Part shown: positions 10,112-19,128 of the stretch, piece after piece
Position numbering within the stretch: position 1 is the stretch's first letter
How the letters are laid out: every line of letters starts with the position of its first letter
Made by a program: the position numbers and the translations under genes
Source: Falsiruegeria mediterranea M17
Lineage (GTDB): Bacteria > Pseudomonadota > Alphaproteobacteria > Rhodobacterales > Rhodobacteraceae
Assembly: GCF_900302455.1 (NCBI RefSeq)
Contig: NZ_ONZG01000005.1
Location: 186,001-250,000 of the forward strand
Length of the DNA: 64,000 bases
Reading direction: 5' to 3'
The notes under the pieces: generated by a model
Databases searched by the model: none
What the model was told of the DNA's origin: nothing
The model's input: the letters and a program-made list of their open reading frames with translations, nothing else

Positions 10112-10851
10112 CAGAACAATCCGGGATTGAGGGGGGACGCGGCCGTCATGCCGCCATCCACCGTGAACATTTGACCGCTTGCAAATCCGGCCTCGTCTGA
10201 CGCGAGCCAAACCGCCATTGCTGCAATATCGGCAGGCTGCCCAAAGCGGCGCATCGGATGGCGCCTGAGCGCATCGGTGCGGGCTAAGTCGGGGTCACCG
10301 GCCAAATCGAACCCTGCCTCGAGCATCCCGGTGTTGATCCACCCCGGACAGATTGCATTGCACCGAATGTCTGGCCCGTGATCCACTGCGATCGAACGGG
10401 TCAGCCCATGCACAAAGGCCTTGGACGCGTTGTAAAGAGCCATGGATGGGTCGGCATGGTTGCCCGAAATTGATCCGATGTTGATGATCGAACTGCCCTT
10501 GGGCATAAGCGGGATGAAGGCGCGGCACATGTTGAACACGCCACGACAATTGGTGCCGATAACCGCGTCCCAATCCGCGTCTGTGCTGTCAGCGACGGTC
10601 TTTTCGACCTGAACCCCAGCGTTGTTGACCAAAATATCCGTACCGTCCGTGACAATGGCCAGGTCTTGGACTGCCATTGGATCGGTCACATCCAACTCGT
10701 ACCAGATGATACTTTGCTCCAACCCCTCAGGGCGGTCTCCTCTGCCACAGGTGGTGACTGCGGCCCCTTCAGATCTAAAGGCTTCGACAATCCCGCGACC
10801 GATCCCCTGCCTGCCGCCTGTTACGAAAGCTCGTTTTCCTGCCAATCGCAT
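10111..10851 (-). CDS. Short-chain dehydrogenase/reductase
   Basis: This is a 246-residue classical SDR: TGGRQGIGRG near residue 11 for NAD(P) binding, NNAGVQ in the middle, the catalytic serine in INIGSISGN and the YNASK Tyr/Lys pair. The substrate is unknown; in this operon it probably oxidises a secondary alcohol made from the imported compound. Both ends show one-base TGATG overlaps with neighbours (10849-10853 and 10109-10113), so the whole unit is translationally coupled. The shorter start is chosen for that reason and because the family begins here. Confidence 0.88.
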   Translation of the reverse strand: MRLAGKRAFVTGGRQGIGRGIVEAFRSEGAAVTTCGRGDRPEGLEQSIIWYELDVTDPMAVQDLAIVTDGTDILVNNAGVQVEKTVADSTDADWDAVIGTNCRGVFNMCRAFIPLMPKGSSIINIGSISGNHADPSMALYNASKAFVHGLTRSIAVDHGPDIRCNAICPGWINTGMLEAGFDLAGDPDLARTDALRRHPMRRFGQPADIAAMAVWLASDEAGFASGQMFTVDGGMTAASPLNPGLF

Positions 10852-12269
10852 CAGTGCGCCACCATCACATGTCGGATCACGGTATAGGCATCGAGCGCAT
10901 AAACGCTCATGTCGCAACCGGTTCCCGAGGATTTCATCGCCGCCCATGGCATTTCCGGCGTGGCCACGCCGTGGGTGTTCACCCATGTAAATCCGTATCG
11001 CAATTTCGACGACATGCGCATCGCCCTCCCCGTGTTATTGGTCCAGACCGACGAGGCCAGACCGTATGGCCCTCCGTTGGCGATCTTCAGTGCTTCATCC
11101 TCGTCCGAGAAGCGCGAGATGGTCACCACAGGTCCAAATATCTCGGAACAGGCAGCCTCTGCCGTGTTGTCCACATCCGCCAGGACCGTGGGTTCATAAA
11201 AGTACCCTGGCCCCTCGATCCTGTTGCCGCCCAAGGCAACCGTGCAGCTGTCTCGCGCCCGATCCACAAAACCGGCTACCGCGTCCCGTTGAGTGGCCGA
11301 GACCAGCGGCCCCATCTCGGTTCCGTCGGCACGCGGTGCGCCGACCTTGATCTGGCTCACCTGATCCACAATGGCGTCGACCACTTTGTCGTAGACCGCG
11401 TCCGCCACCATGATCCGACAGGGTTGCGCGCAATCCTGACCGGCGTTGAAGAAAGACCCATAGCGAACGGTTTCCGCAACTGCGCCTAGGTCGGCATCAT
11501 CAAAGACGATCACGGGCGCCTTGCCGCCCAATTCCAGATGGACGTGACGGATCTGGCGTGCCGCGGCCTTCATTGCTTCCGATCCCGTGGCGCCTGAGCC
11601 GGTAATCGAAATCGCCTCCGCTCGGAAATCGTTGATCATCTGGTCCCCAACCTGCCTGCCGATCCCATGCAAGACGTTCACAACACCTTTTGGCGCGACG
11701 GATGCGATCAACTCAGCGGCCCTAAGCGTCGACAGCGGCGTCATCTCGGACGGTTTGAGCGTCACGGGGCACCCGGCTGCCAGCGGGGCGGCCACTTTCC
11801 ACGCGGCCATCATCAGCGGGTAGTTCCACGGCGCGATGGCCGCAACCGGCCCAACCGGATCGCGTCGGATCATGCTGGTTTGACCGGCCACGTATTCGCC
11901 CGCGGCCACCCCTGTCATGGTGCGCGCTGCACCGGCAAAAAACCTGAACGTGTCCAGCGTCAGGGGCGTTTCATCCTCAAGCGCCGAGGGCCAGGGTTTG
12001 CCGACATCGAGGCTTTCAAGCTCGGCCAGCTCCTCGATGTTGTCCGTCAGGACCTGTGCGATATCCCCTAGCAGTTCGGAACGTTCTGCCGGGCTGGTTT
12101 GGCTAAATGTTTCGAACGCCTCATACGCCGCAGCCATGGCCGCCTGCGTCTGCTCGGAGGAAGCGGAACGAACAGCACAGATCTCTTCACCTGTGGCCGG
12201 GTTCAAGACCGGGATTACTGGCCCCTCGCCTTCGACCAGTTCACCATTGATCAGCAGATTGGTTTGCAT
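10851..12269 (-). CDS. Aldehyde dehydrogenase (betaine/aminobutyraldehyde dehydrogenase-like)
   Basis: This 472-residue NAD(P)-dependent aldehyde dehydrogenase has general base E246 in HLELGGKAPV and nucleophile C280 in NAGQDCAQPCR, with the cofactor loop ITGSGATGS before them. The sequence is nearest the betaine-aldehyde and gamma-aminobutyraldehyde dehydrogenases, which handle amino-substituted aldehydes. In this cluster the aldehyde might be betaine aldehyde, or malic semialdehyde if the Rieske enzyme cleaves carnitine; neither is proven. An ATG four codons upstream at 12281 is possible, but GGGGGA precedes the chosen start. Confidence 0.9.
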   Translation of the reverse strand: MQTNLLINGELVEGEGPVIPVLNPATGEEICAVRSASSEQTQAAMAAAYEAFETFSQTSPAERSELLGDIAQVLTDNIEELAELESLDVGKPWPSALEDETPLTLDTFRFFAGAARTMTGVAAGEYVAGQTSMIRRDPVGPVAAIAPWNYPLMMAAWKVAAPLAAGCPVTLKPSEMTPLSTLRAAELIASVAPKGVVNVLHGIGRQVGDQMINDFRAEAISITGSGATGSEAMKAAARQIRHVHLELGGKAPVIVFDDADLGAVAETVRYGSFFNAGQDCAQPCRIMVADAVYDKVVDAIVDQVSQIKVGAPRADGTEMGPLVSATQRDAVAGFVDRARDSCTVALGGNRIEGPGYFYEPTVLADVDNTAEAACSEIFGPVVTISRFSDEDEALKIANGGPYGLASSVWTNNTGRAMRMSSKLRYGFTWVNTHGVATPEMPWAAMKSSGTGCDMSVYALDAYTVIRHVMVAH

Positions 12270-12282
12270 GCTTTCCCCCATT

Positions 12283-13218
12283 TCAGAACGCGACTTGATC
12301 GCCCCCCTTTAGACCAAGACGCTGACGCGCTTCGGCGGGTGTGGCGACGGTCAGCCCCAGGTTTTCGATGATCGTGCGGATCTTGGTAACCTGCTGAGCG
12401 CTTGAGATCGCTTTTTCGCCCGGTCCGATGTAAAGGCTGTCCTCCATCCCGACGCGGACATTGCCCCCCAACAGCCCGCTTTGAGTGGTAAAGGGGATCT
12501 GGTGGCGCCCGGCTGCAAGAACCGACCATTCATAGTCATCCCCGAACAGCTTGTTGGCGATGGTGTGCATGTGCATCAGGTTGTCCAAATCGGCACCAAC
12601 ACCGCCAAGGATGCCAAACACCATCTGCACAAAGATCGGCCCTTCTATCCAGCCCTGATCAAGGATCCATGCCAGGTTGTAGAGATGGCCAAGATCGTAG
12701 CATTCAAACTCGAACCGGGTGCCGTGACCCTGGCCCAGTTCCTTGATGCAATATTCGATATCCGCAAATGTGTTGCGAAAGATGAAATCGCGGGTCATGT
12801 CCAGGAATTCTGGTTCCCAGGCGTGCTTCCAATTGCTGTATTTGTCCTTCATCGGAAAGATGCCAAAGTTCATCGAACCGATGTTCATGCTGGCCATTTC
12901 CGGGCTGGCGCGGGTGGCCGCACGCAGTCGTTCCTCGCGGGTCATGCCAAGGCCGCCCCCGGTCGAGACATTCATGACCGCGTCGGTGGCCTGTTTGATG
13001 CGCGGCAAGAACTCCATGAAAAGGTCCGGGTCGGGATCCGGTTTGCCGGTTTCAGGATCGCGCGCATGCAGGTGAATGATCGAGGCCCCGGCCTCGGCTG
13101 CTTCGATGCTGGCCTGTGCGATTTCGCTGGGTGTGATCGGCAGATGCTCGGACATGGTGGGCGTGTGGATGCCACCGGTGGGCGCGCAGGTGATGATGAC
13201 GGATTTTTGCTTGGCCAT
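12283..13218 (-). CDS. Beta-keto acid cleavage enzyme (BKACE, DUF849)
   Basis: Proteins of this family use Zn and acetyl-CoA to split a beta-keto acid into acetoacetate or its CoA ester and a shorter acid derivative; known substrates include 3-keto-5-aminohexanoate and dehydrocarnitine. The 311-residue protein has the TIM-barrel family motifs: TGGIHTP near residue 14, HLHARD with Zn ligands H49 and H51, and GGNVRVGMEDSLY towards the end. Adjacency to a 3-hydroxyacid dehydrogenase suggests the two act in series: hydroxy acid to keto acid to cleavage. For carnitine the product would be glycine betaine. Three bases separate it from the upstream SDR. Confidence 0.9.
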   Translation of the reverse strand: MAKQKSVIITCAPTGGIHTPTMSEHLPITPSEIAQASIEAAEAGASIIHLHARDPETGKPDPDPDLFMEFLPRIKQATDAVMNVSTGGGLGMTREERLRAATRASPEMASMNIGSMNFGIFPMKDKYSNWKHAWEPEFLDMTRDFIFRNTFADIEYCIKELGQGHGTRFEFECYDLGHLYNLAWILDQGWIEGPIFVQMVFGILGGVGADLDNLMHMHTIANKLFGDDYEWSVLAAGRHQIPFTTQSGLLGGNVRVGMEDSLYIGPGEKAISSAQQVTKIRTIIENLGLTVATPAEARQRLGLKGGDQVAF

Positions 13219-13221
13219 TGG

Positions 13222-14016
13222 TCAGAGCCTCATCTGCTGCACTTGCGCGGACAGGCCGCCGTCCAGAACCCAAAGCTGGCCACTGGCATAGCGCGCCTCG
13301 TCCGAGGCCAACCAGTTCACGAGATTGGCAATATCCTGAGGCGTGCCATAGGTGCGCATCGGATGGACGTCGCGTACAGCCTGCTGCAGTTGCTCGATGT
13401 TCTGCCCGCCGCCGCCTGATCCGTCGCCGTCAAAAAAGCTCTGCAACATCGGCGTGTCGATATAACCCGGACAGATGGCATTCACGCGGATGCCTTCGGG
13501 GCCGTGATCGCATGCCATGGCGCGGGTCAACGCGTGCACCGCCCCCTTGGTGGCGCAGTAAGCCGCCAAACCGGGGTCGGCAATGAACCCATCATAGCTG
13601 CCAAAGTTGATGATACTGGCGCTGGTGCCGGATTTGGCCGCCGCGCGCATCAGCGGCAAAGCATATTTTGACGTCAGAAACGTGCCGGTGCAATTCACCG
13701 CAAACGATCGGTTCCATTCATCCAACGTGGTCTCTTCGATGGTTTTTTCGATCTCGATCCCCGCCGCGTTGACCAAGATATCGAGTTTACCCGCCTCTGC
13801 CTGAACTCTTTCCATCGCGGCCATTACCGCAGGCTCGTCCGCCACGTTCATCTGCACAAACCGGCTGCCGTCGTCGTCATGCGCTGCCAATGAGCCCTCG
13901 GGCGTCAGGTCGGCGGCATAGACCGTCGCCCCTTCGGCCAGGAACCGGGCCACGATGGCGCGGCCGATGCCGCCCCGTCCACCGGTGACAAAGGCGGTCT
14001 TTCCTTCAAGTTTCAT
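13222..14016 (-). CDS. Short-chain dehydrogenase/reductase
   Basis: This is a 264-residue classical SDR with TGGRGGIGRA (about 10-19), a DI-type acidic residue in the second strand (AADL) that favours NAD, NAAGIEIEKT, the serine in INFGSYDG and the YCATK catalytic pair. A glycine-rich insertion (GDGSGGGGQNIEQLQQ) near the substrate-binding loop is unusual. The start at 14016 has AAGG about nine bases upstream; two in-frame ATGs at 14022 and 14025 are alternatives. It overlaps the sulfatase 3' end by 11 bases. It is related to, but clearly distinct from, the other SDR of the operon. Confidence 0.88.
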   Translation of the reverse strand: MKLEGKTAFVTGGRGGIGRAIVARFLAEGATVYAADLTPEGSLAAHDDDGSRFVQMNVADEPAVMAAMERVQAEAGKLDILVNAAGIEIEKTIEETTLDEWNRSFAVNCTGTFLTSKYALPLMRAAAKSGTSASIINFGSYDGFIADPGLAAYCATKGAVHALTRAMACDHGPEGIRVNAICPGYIDTPMLQSFFDGDGSGGGGQNIEQLQQAVRDVHPMRTYGTPQDIANLVNWLASDEARYASGQLWVLDGGLSAQVQQMRL

Positions 14017-15553
14017 GGTCATCATCCTTGTTGAGCGGTGGAAAGCGATAGCGCGCAGCGGCCACCGTCCAATCCATGTGATTACGAACATATTGCTGGC
14101 TGGCGTCCGAGGGCGGGTTGTAGTCCCAGGCCTCACCTGCGCCTGCCTCCATCGCGGCATGCAACGCGCGGCGGGATTTCTGCGTGGCGATCACATCTTC
14201 GCGCAGCGCCACGCTGTTCCAGCGTTCTGCAACCTCGGCGGCAAAGCGCGCAGCAGGCTCGGCATACGCCGGATCATCCGCGACGTTGACACGCTCCATA
14301 GGATCGCGTGCCAAGTCATAAAGCTGCGGCGGGTCAACATCGCAATGGATGTATTTCAGCGTGCCGCGTCGGATCATGAACACGGGTGCAGGCGTCATCT
14401 CGGCGCAGTATTCGCCGATGGCCTCGTCCACCGGATCGGGATCTCCTCGCGCCAGGGGCATCAAGCTGCGGCCATCCACCGGCTCACCCAACGTTGCGCT
14501 GTCCCCTCCCGCGATCTCCACCAACGACGGGAGCATATCGACCAGAGAACAGGCATTCGGAGCGGTGCCCTGCACGACACCCGGCCCAGCCATGATCAAT
14601 GGCACGCGGGCAGAATGTTCGAAGAAGTTCATCTTGTACCACAGCCCGCGCTCGCCCAGCATGTCGCCGTGATCGGCGGTGACGATGATCACCGTGTTGT
14701 CCAGCTCTCCAATGTCTTCGAGGGCCTTGACCATCTCTCCGGTCTTACTGTCGAAATAGCTGACATTCGCCAGATAGGCGCGACGGGCGCGGCGCACCTC
14801 TTCTTCGGTCAAAGGTACATAACTGGCCTCGATCCCGTCCATCACCCGGCGCGAGAACGGGTCCTGGTCCTTGGGTGATAGCACCACCTCGGGCATGTCG
14901 ATGTCATCATCGGAGTAGAGGTCCCAGAACTCGGGCTTGGCCACATACGGGTCATGCGGATGAATGAAGCTTGCCACCATGGCAAAGGGGGCTTCATCCC
15001 CCGACGCCCGATCCCTGCCCCGGTCGATCAACCACCGCCGCGCGGCAAAGCCAACCTCGTCGTCATAATCGGTCTGGAACGTGGCAACGGCAACGCCACT
15101 TTCCTTGACCGTCTGCATATTGTGATACCACTTGTCGATGCGTTCATCCGGGGCCTCCCAATCGGGGGTCCAGGCGAAATCGGCCGGGTAGATGTCGGTG
15201 GTCACGCGATCCTGAAATCCGTGTTTCTGATCAGGCCCCACAAAATGCATCTTGCCCGACAGACACGTGCGATAGCCAAGCGCCTTGAGGTAATGCGCAA
15301 AGGTCGGCACGCTGGCCCGAAATTCGGACGCATTGTCATAAGCCGCGATCCGACTGATCAACTGCCCGGACATAAAGGCAAACCGCGACGGCGCACACAG
15401 CGGCGCATTGCAATAGGCGGCGTCAAACCGCATCCCGCGCGCGGCCAGCGCGTCCATATGTGGGGTCTTGGCGACCCGGTGGCCGTAGGCTCCGCAAAAA
15501 TGCGGGGCTAATTGGTCGGCCATGATGATGACGATGTTGGGGCGTCTCGGCAC
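14006..15553 (-). CDS. betC: Choline-sulfatase-like sulfatase
   Basis: This 515-residue cytoplasmic sulfatase (no signal peptide) is predicted to hydrolyse a sulfate ester such as choline-O-sulfate. The formylglycine precursor is C53 in the motif CAPSR, in the context PLCAPSRFAFMSGQ. Other family-wide matches are SGKMHFVGPDQKHGF, TDIYPADFAWTPDW, HGDMLGERGLWYKMNFFE, and a C-terminal extension ending near QQYVRNHMDW that is characteristic of BetC. Translation begins at GTG 15553 behind a strong GGGAGGAG. It heads the six-gene operon. No sulfatase-modifying enzyme or betA is visible nearby, so choline sulfate as the true substrate is only likely, not certain. Confidence 0.87.
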   Translation of the reverse strand: MPRRPNIVIIMADQLAPHFCGAYGHRVAKTPHMDALAARGMRFDAAYCNAPLCAPSRFAFMSGQLISRIAAYDNASEFRASVPTFAHYLKALGYRTCLSGKMHFVGPDQKHGFQDRVTTDIYPADFAWTPDWEAPDERIDKWYHNMQTVKESGVAVATFQTDYDDEVGFAARRWLIDRGRDRASGDEAPFAMVASFIHPHDPYVAKPEFWDLYSDDDIDMPEVVLSPKDQDPFSRRVMDGIEASYVPLTEEEVRRARRAYLANVSYFDSKTGEMVKALEDIGELDNTVIIVTADHGDMLGERGLWYKMNFFEHSARVPLIMAGPGVVQGTAPNACSLVDMLPSLVEIAGGDSATLGEPVDGRSLMPLARGDPDPVDEAIGEYCAEMTPAPVFMIRRGTLKYIHCDVDPPQLYDLARDPMERVNVADDPAYAEPAARFAAEVAERWNSVALREDVIATQKSRRALHAAMEAGAGEAWDYNPPSDASQQYVRNHMDWTVAAARYRFPPLNKDDDHET

Positions 15554-15644
15554 GTGCTCCTCCCTTGTTTCAAACCGATGGTCTGACTTCAGCGCCTCAA
15601 AGGCGGTGGTTCAAATCGCATCGGCTTGACCCGTAAGGAAAGCA

Positions 15645-16784
15645 TCAGCCAGCCGCCCGCCGGTAAGCATCCAGCACCAGCCCGTGAAAATGGTGCACCG
15701 CATGTTCTGACATGCCGGACCCGTCCGGATCGTTCACGATCCGACCACTGGTGAAGGCGGGCGTGCTCATCCCCTTTTGGACGCTTTCAACGATGTTGAT
15801 GTCCTCGACCTGCAACACCTCGTCCAGATAGCGGATCGATTCCAGTTCAGCCTCGTTGGGCGTCTTCTCCTCAAGGAAGAAATCATAGGTTTCCAGCGTC
15901 CGGTCGGGGCCTGCAGGGATGATGTTGAGGATGATCATCGACGACCGCCCCGGATAGCGCATGATGCAGGTGTTGGGCCACAGCCACCAGACAGCATGCG
16001 TTTTGACAGTTGCGTTGGACACGTCATAGGCGCTGTTGGGTGTGTTGCCTGCGTCCGCCATGTGGCTGGAATAGATGCCATGGGTGGTCACCTTGTAGGT
16101 GTCCATGTCCACCAGATCACAGAAGTCCTTATGCGCTGTAGGACAATGATAACATTCTAGAAAATTATCTACGACATTCTTCCAGTTCGACTTGATGTCA
16201 TAAGTCAGTCGATGGGCAAAGGTCAGCTCTTCGATGTCTGGTGCCCAATGGCGAATTTCGGTTTCCAAATCGCCTGACAGCTCGGCCAGCGAAGCGGCGT
16301 TGGGATCAAGGTTCACATAGATAAAACCACAGAACTCTTCGACTTGAACCTCATCCAGGCAGATCTCTTTCGGCTCAAAGCCGTCCAGGTTTTCGGTGTG
16401 CGGCGCGCGCACCAATTGGCCGTCCAGTTTATAGACCCAGGCGTGATAGGGGCACATGATGCGGGTGGTGTTGCCCTCGCCCGACAAAAGCTCGTGCGCG
16501 CGGTGTTTGCACACGTTGTAGAACGCGCGCAGGACACCTTCGCGGTCGCGCACCAGGGCAATGGGCTGACCGGCGATTTCGACGGTGGTGTAACTGCCGG
16601 GAACACGGAGCTTTTCGACATGGCACACCCATTGCCAAGTCTTGGCGATGACCTGTTGCAGATCAACGTTGTACCAGCCGCTTTCGGTATAGGCCTCGGC
16701 CCGCAGAGACAGCGATTTGGATGGGTTTTCGTCCCATCCCTGGGCGATTTCGACAAACTGTTTGGCGTCGGGCAATTCCGTCAT
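15645..16784 (-). CDS. Rieske aromatic-ring-hydroxylase-type oxygenase, quaternary-amine class
   Basis: This is a 379-residue oxygenase alpha subunit. The Rieske [2Fe-2S] cluster is held by C92/H94 and C111/H114 (CKHRAH and CPYHAW). The mononuclear iron site is H213 and H218 with a bridging glutamate E210 in the motif NFLECYHCPTAH. A bridging Glu in place of the usual Asp is typical of the carnitine oxygenase (CntA/YeaW) and betaine-demethylase branch. It likely demethylates or cleaves a quaternary amine. No reductase partner lies nearby. AAGGGG precedes the start. It lies between the regulator and the sulfatase operon, 91 bases before the latter. Confidence 0.88.
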   Translation of the reverse strand: MTELPDAKQFVEIAQGWDENPSKSLSLRAEAYTESGWYNVDLQQVIAKTWQWVCHVEKLRVPGSYTTVEIAGQPIALVRDREGVLRAFYNVCKHRAHELLSGEGNTTRIMCPYHAWVYKLDGQLVRAPHTENLDGFEPKEICLDEVQVEEFCGFIYVNLDPNAASLAELSGDLETEIRHWAPDIEELTFAHRLTYDIKSNWKNVVDNFLECYHCPTAHKDFCDLVDMDTYKVTTHGIYSSHMADAGNTPNSAYDVSNATVKTHAVWWLWPNTCIMRYPGRSSMIILNIIPAGPDRTLETYDFFLEEKTPNEAELESIRYLDEVLQVEDINIVESVQKGMSTPAFTSGRIVNDPDGSGMSEHAVHHFHGLVLDAYRRAAG

Positions 16785-16909
16785 GGTGCACCCCTTGCTG
16801 AATTGGATCGGGCCGAGAGTTTCAGCCTGTTACAACAGCATCGGTTCTGAGAGGGTCCTTGTCTAAACTAAATTGGCCTCTTTTTGCACATTTGTCGCCG
16901 TCCGACGGG

Positions 16910-17923
16910 TCAACCCCGTTTTCGATGCATCGGCCAGGCGCGAAACTCGAACGGCACGCGCCCCTCGACCCGGTCCTCGCGCGGGGAAAGGCCGAACCGC
17001 GCGCGATAGGCGCGACTGAAATGGACCTGGCTGGCAAAACCAGACGCCAAAGCCACCTCGGCCAAGGGGATTTCGGTTTGGGTCACCAATCCACGCGCGC
17101 GGTCAAGGCGAATGTCCCGATAGTAGACTTTGGGCGTTTTCTGAACATAGGTGGTGAACAGCCGGTTCAACTGACGCTGAGATATGTCGACCGCTTGGCA
17201 GATCTCGGGAATGGACAGCGGCTGCTCAAGGTTTTGTTCCATGATCGAAATCGAGCGTCTGACCACATCAGGCGCACGCAAACCGACGGGTTCGGCCTGC
17301 CCCGGACTTTGCATCGCGCCCACCGGACGCAGACTTTGGTGAAACACATAGCGCGCGGCCCCATTGGCCAGTTCAGCCCCATGCGTGCCTTGTATGATAT
17401 GCAAGGCAAAATCCACGACGGCACCGCCGCCGCAGCATGTGATGCGGTTGCCATCGAACACAAAGAGCTCTTCGCTGGTTTCCACATCAGGAAACAATTC
17501 GATCATCGCGTCGATGTGTTCGTAATGTACTGTTGCGCGGCGATCTTTGAGAAGACCCGCTTCGGCCAGGATGAAGGCCCCGGTGTCAATGGCCCCCACC
17601 GTTGCCCCTTGTCTGGCCCACCGCCAAAGCGCGCTGTGTACCGGCGTAGAATTGTGCCGCTCGGGTGTCCAGCTGGCCGACACGATCACGATGTCAAACG
17701 CCCGGTCCTGCAGGTCCGACAGCTTGACGGTGTCGATGCTCATGCCGTTGCTGGCCAGACAGGTACCGCCGTCTTGCGAGCAAACCTCCCACCGGAAACG
17801 CGTTGCTCCATCCAGATAATTCGCCGCCCGAAACGGGTCGATGAATCCCGCTGTCGCCGCCATATTGAAATTTGGCGTGACCAGAATCAAGAGACGTACA
17901 GGCTTGTCAGAGGTCAGGGTCAT
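16910..17923 (-). CDS. GlxA-type AraC-family regulator (GbdR/CdhR-like)
   Basis: This is a 337-residue transcription factor with an N-terminal DJ-1/PfpI-like ligand domain (about 8-190) and a C-terminal double helix-turn-helix (about 225-325, MEQNLEQPLSIPEICQAVDI and GFASQVHFSRAYRARFG). This architecture is shared by GbdR and CdhR, which sense glycine betaine or carnitine and activate catabolic genes. It probably controls the Rieske gene and the operon downstream. The start at 17923 is favoured by family length; a GTG at 17953 in the same frame is possible. Neither has a good Shine-Dalgarno. Confidence 0.88.
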   Translation of the reverse strand: MTLTSDKPVRLLILVTPNFNMAATAGFIDPFRAANYLDGATRFRWEVCSQDGGTCLASNGMSIDTVKLSDLQDRAFDIVIVSASWTPERHNSTPVHSALWRWARQGATVGAIDTGAFILAEAGLLKDRRATVHYEHIDAMIELFPDVETSEELFVFDGNRITCCGGGAVVDFALHIIQGTHGAELANGAARYVFHQSLRPVGAMQSPGQAEPVGLRAPDVVRRSISIMEQNLEQPLSIPEICQAVDISQRQLNRLFTTYVQKTPKVYYRDIRLDRARGLVTQTEIPLAEVALASGFASQVHFSRAYRARFGLSPREDRVEGRVPFEFRAWPMHRKRG

Positions 17924-17928
17924 GAGAC

Positions 17929-17954
17929 GTGTCACGTTACCCTCAAGTGTCACG
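17929..17954. repeat. Direct repeat GTGTCACG, 18 bp apart, at the regulator start
   Basis: Two exact copies of GTGTCACG (17929-17936 and 17947-17954) are spaced by 18 bases start to start, just upstream of the preferred AraC-type start. Spacing near two helical turns in direct orientation is typical of AraC-family half-sites, so autoregulation is possible. Confidence 0.45.
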
Positions 17955-18134
17955 AGGTCAAGAATTTTGCCCCCTAGGGATGGACAGCATGGAGGGGATC
18001 ATAAGTGTTGTATAAACCGGAGAATATTGTTTCTCTGGCTGACAAACATGCCCGCGCCCAAACTGCGAAACGCAATCAGATCAACCTGAGTGCCACCGGC
18101 ACTGGGCCACACTAAAAATTCACAAGGTATTGTC

Positions 18135-19127
18135 GTGAACACACAAGCTGAAGACCGCGCCAACCACATGAAACGCCTCGAAGGGCGTTCGTTGATCGTG
18201 GGCATGTGGGGCAACCTGTTCATGGGCATCGCGGGGGTTGCAGCTGCGATACTGTCGAATTCGGATGCGATCCTGGTCGATGGTCTGTTCTCGCTCATCG
18301 GGTTTACTGCCGCGATCCTGGGCCGCCGGGTCAGCCAGACAGCCGAGGCAGGCCCTGATCGCATTCGCCCCGCAGGCTATGCCGCGGATGAGGCGATCTT
18401 TACCACCTTTCGCTCGCTTTCATTGCTGGGGCTTGTGCTTTTTGCCATCACCGGCGCGATCATGAACATCGTCAGCTACGCATCCGGCGGTGCCCCCAAA
18501 CCGCTCGTTTTCGGGCCGCTGATCATCTATTTCGCGGTGATCGGCGTGACCTGTTTTCTGCTTTGGGGCATGCACAAATGGGCCTGGTCCCGGACAGGCA
18601 AGAAAAGCGATATTCTGCGGCTCGAGGCCACAGCCGCTGCCTTTGACGGGGTCATAACTGCCGCCGCGGGGATCGGTATGGTAGGCATCGTTCTGCTGCA
18701 GGACACGGCGCTGTCTTTCATCACACCCATCGGCGATTCCATCATCGTTCTGATCCTGTGTTCCACCGTCGTCACCCGGTATTTTTCCGATTTCATGAAA
18801 GGACTGGGAGAATTGGCCGGCGTCACCGCAGACCCCGAACACATCGCCAAGGTGCGCCGCACCGTGCGCCCGGCCCTGGCCGAGGCCAAAGGCGTGCTGA
18901 CCGATCTGTCGGTGATGAAGCTGGGCCGAACCTTTGTGGTCACCGTGTATTACAACCCCGGCCGTCCCGTGACGGCAGCCGAGGTCGATACGCTGACCCT
19001 GCGTCTGGAACACGACCTGGCGCCGGTGTTGTCATGTGACGTCTTTGTTCTGCCCAGCGAATACGGCCGCCGGTGGCCCGACGACCTGAATCCCAAGCTG
19101 AACCCCAAGGGTTTGCCTGAAAATTGA
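18135..19127 (+). CDS. Cation diffusion facilitator family transporter
   Basis: This 330-residue inner-membrane protein has about six transmembrane segments and a C-terminal cytoplasmic domain (from about 240), the layout of CDF metal-ion exporters. The acidic motif SDAILVDGLFSLIGF in the second helix and EATAAAFDGVITA in the fifth supply metal-site aspartates. The metal cannot be read off. The GTG start at 18135 is chosen because AAGG stands seven bases before it; an ATG at 18168 is the alternative. It ends one base from the convergent flavoprotein gene. Confidence 0.85.
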   Translation: MNTQAEDRANHMKRLEGRSLIVGMWGNLFMGIAGVAAAILSNSDAILVDGLFSLIGFTAAILGRRVSQTAEAGPDRIRPAGYAADEAIFTTFRSLSLLGLVLFAITGAIMNIVSYASGGAPKPLVFGPLIIYFAVIGVTCFLLWGMHKWAWSRTGKKSDILRLEATAAAFDGVITAAAGIGMVGIVLLQDTALSFITPIGDSIIVLILCSTVVTRYFSDFMKGLGELAGVTADPEHIAKVRRTVRPALAEAKGVLTDLSVMKLGRTFVVTVYYNPGRPVTAAEVDTLTLRLEHDLAPVLSCDVFVLPSEYGRRWPDDLNPKLNPKGLPEN

Positions 19128-19128
19128 A

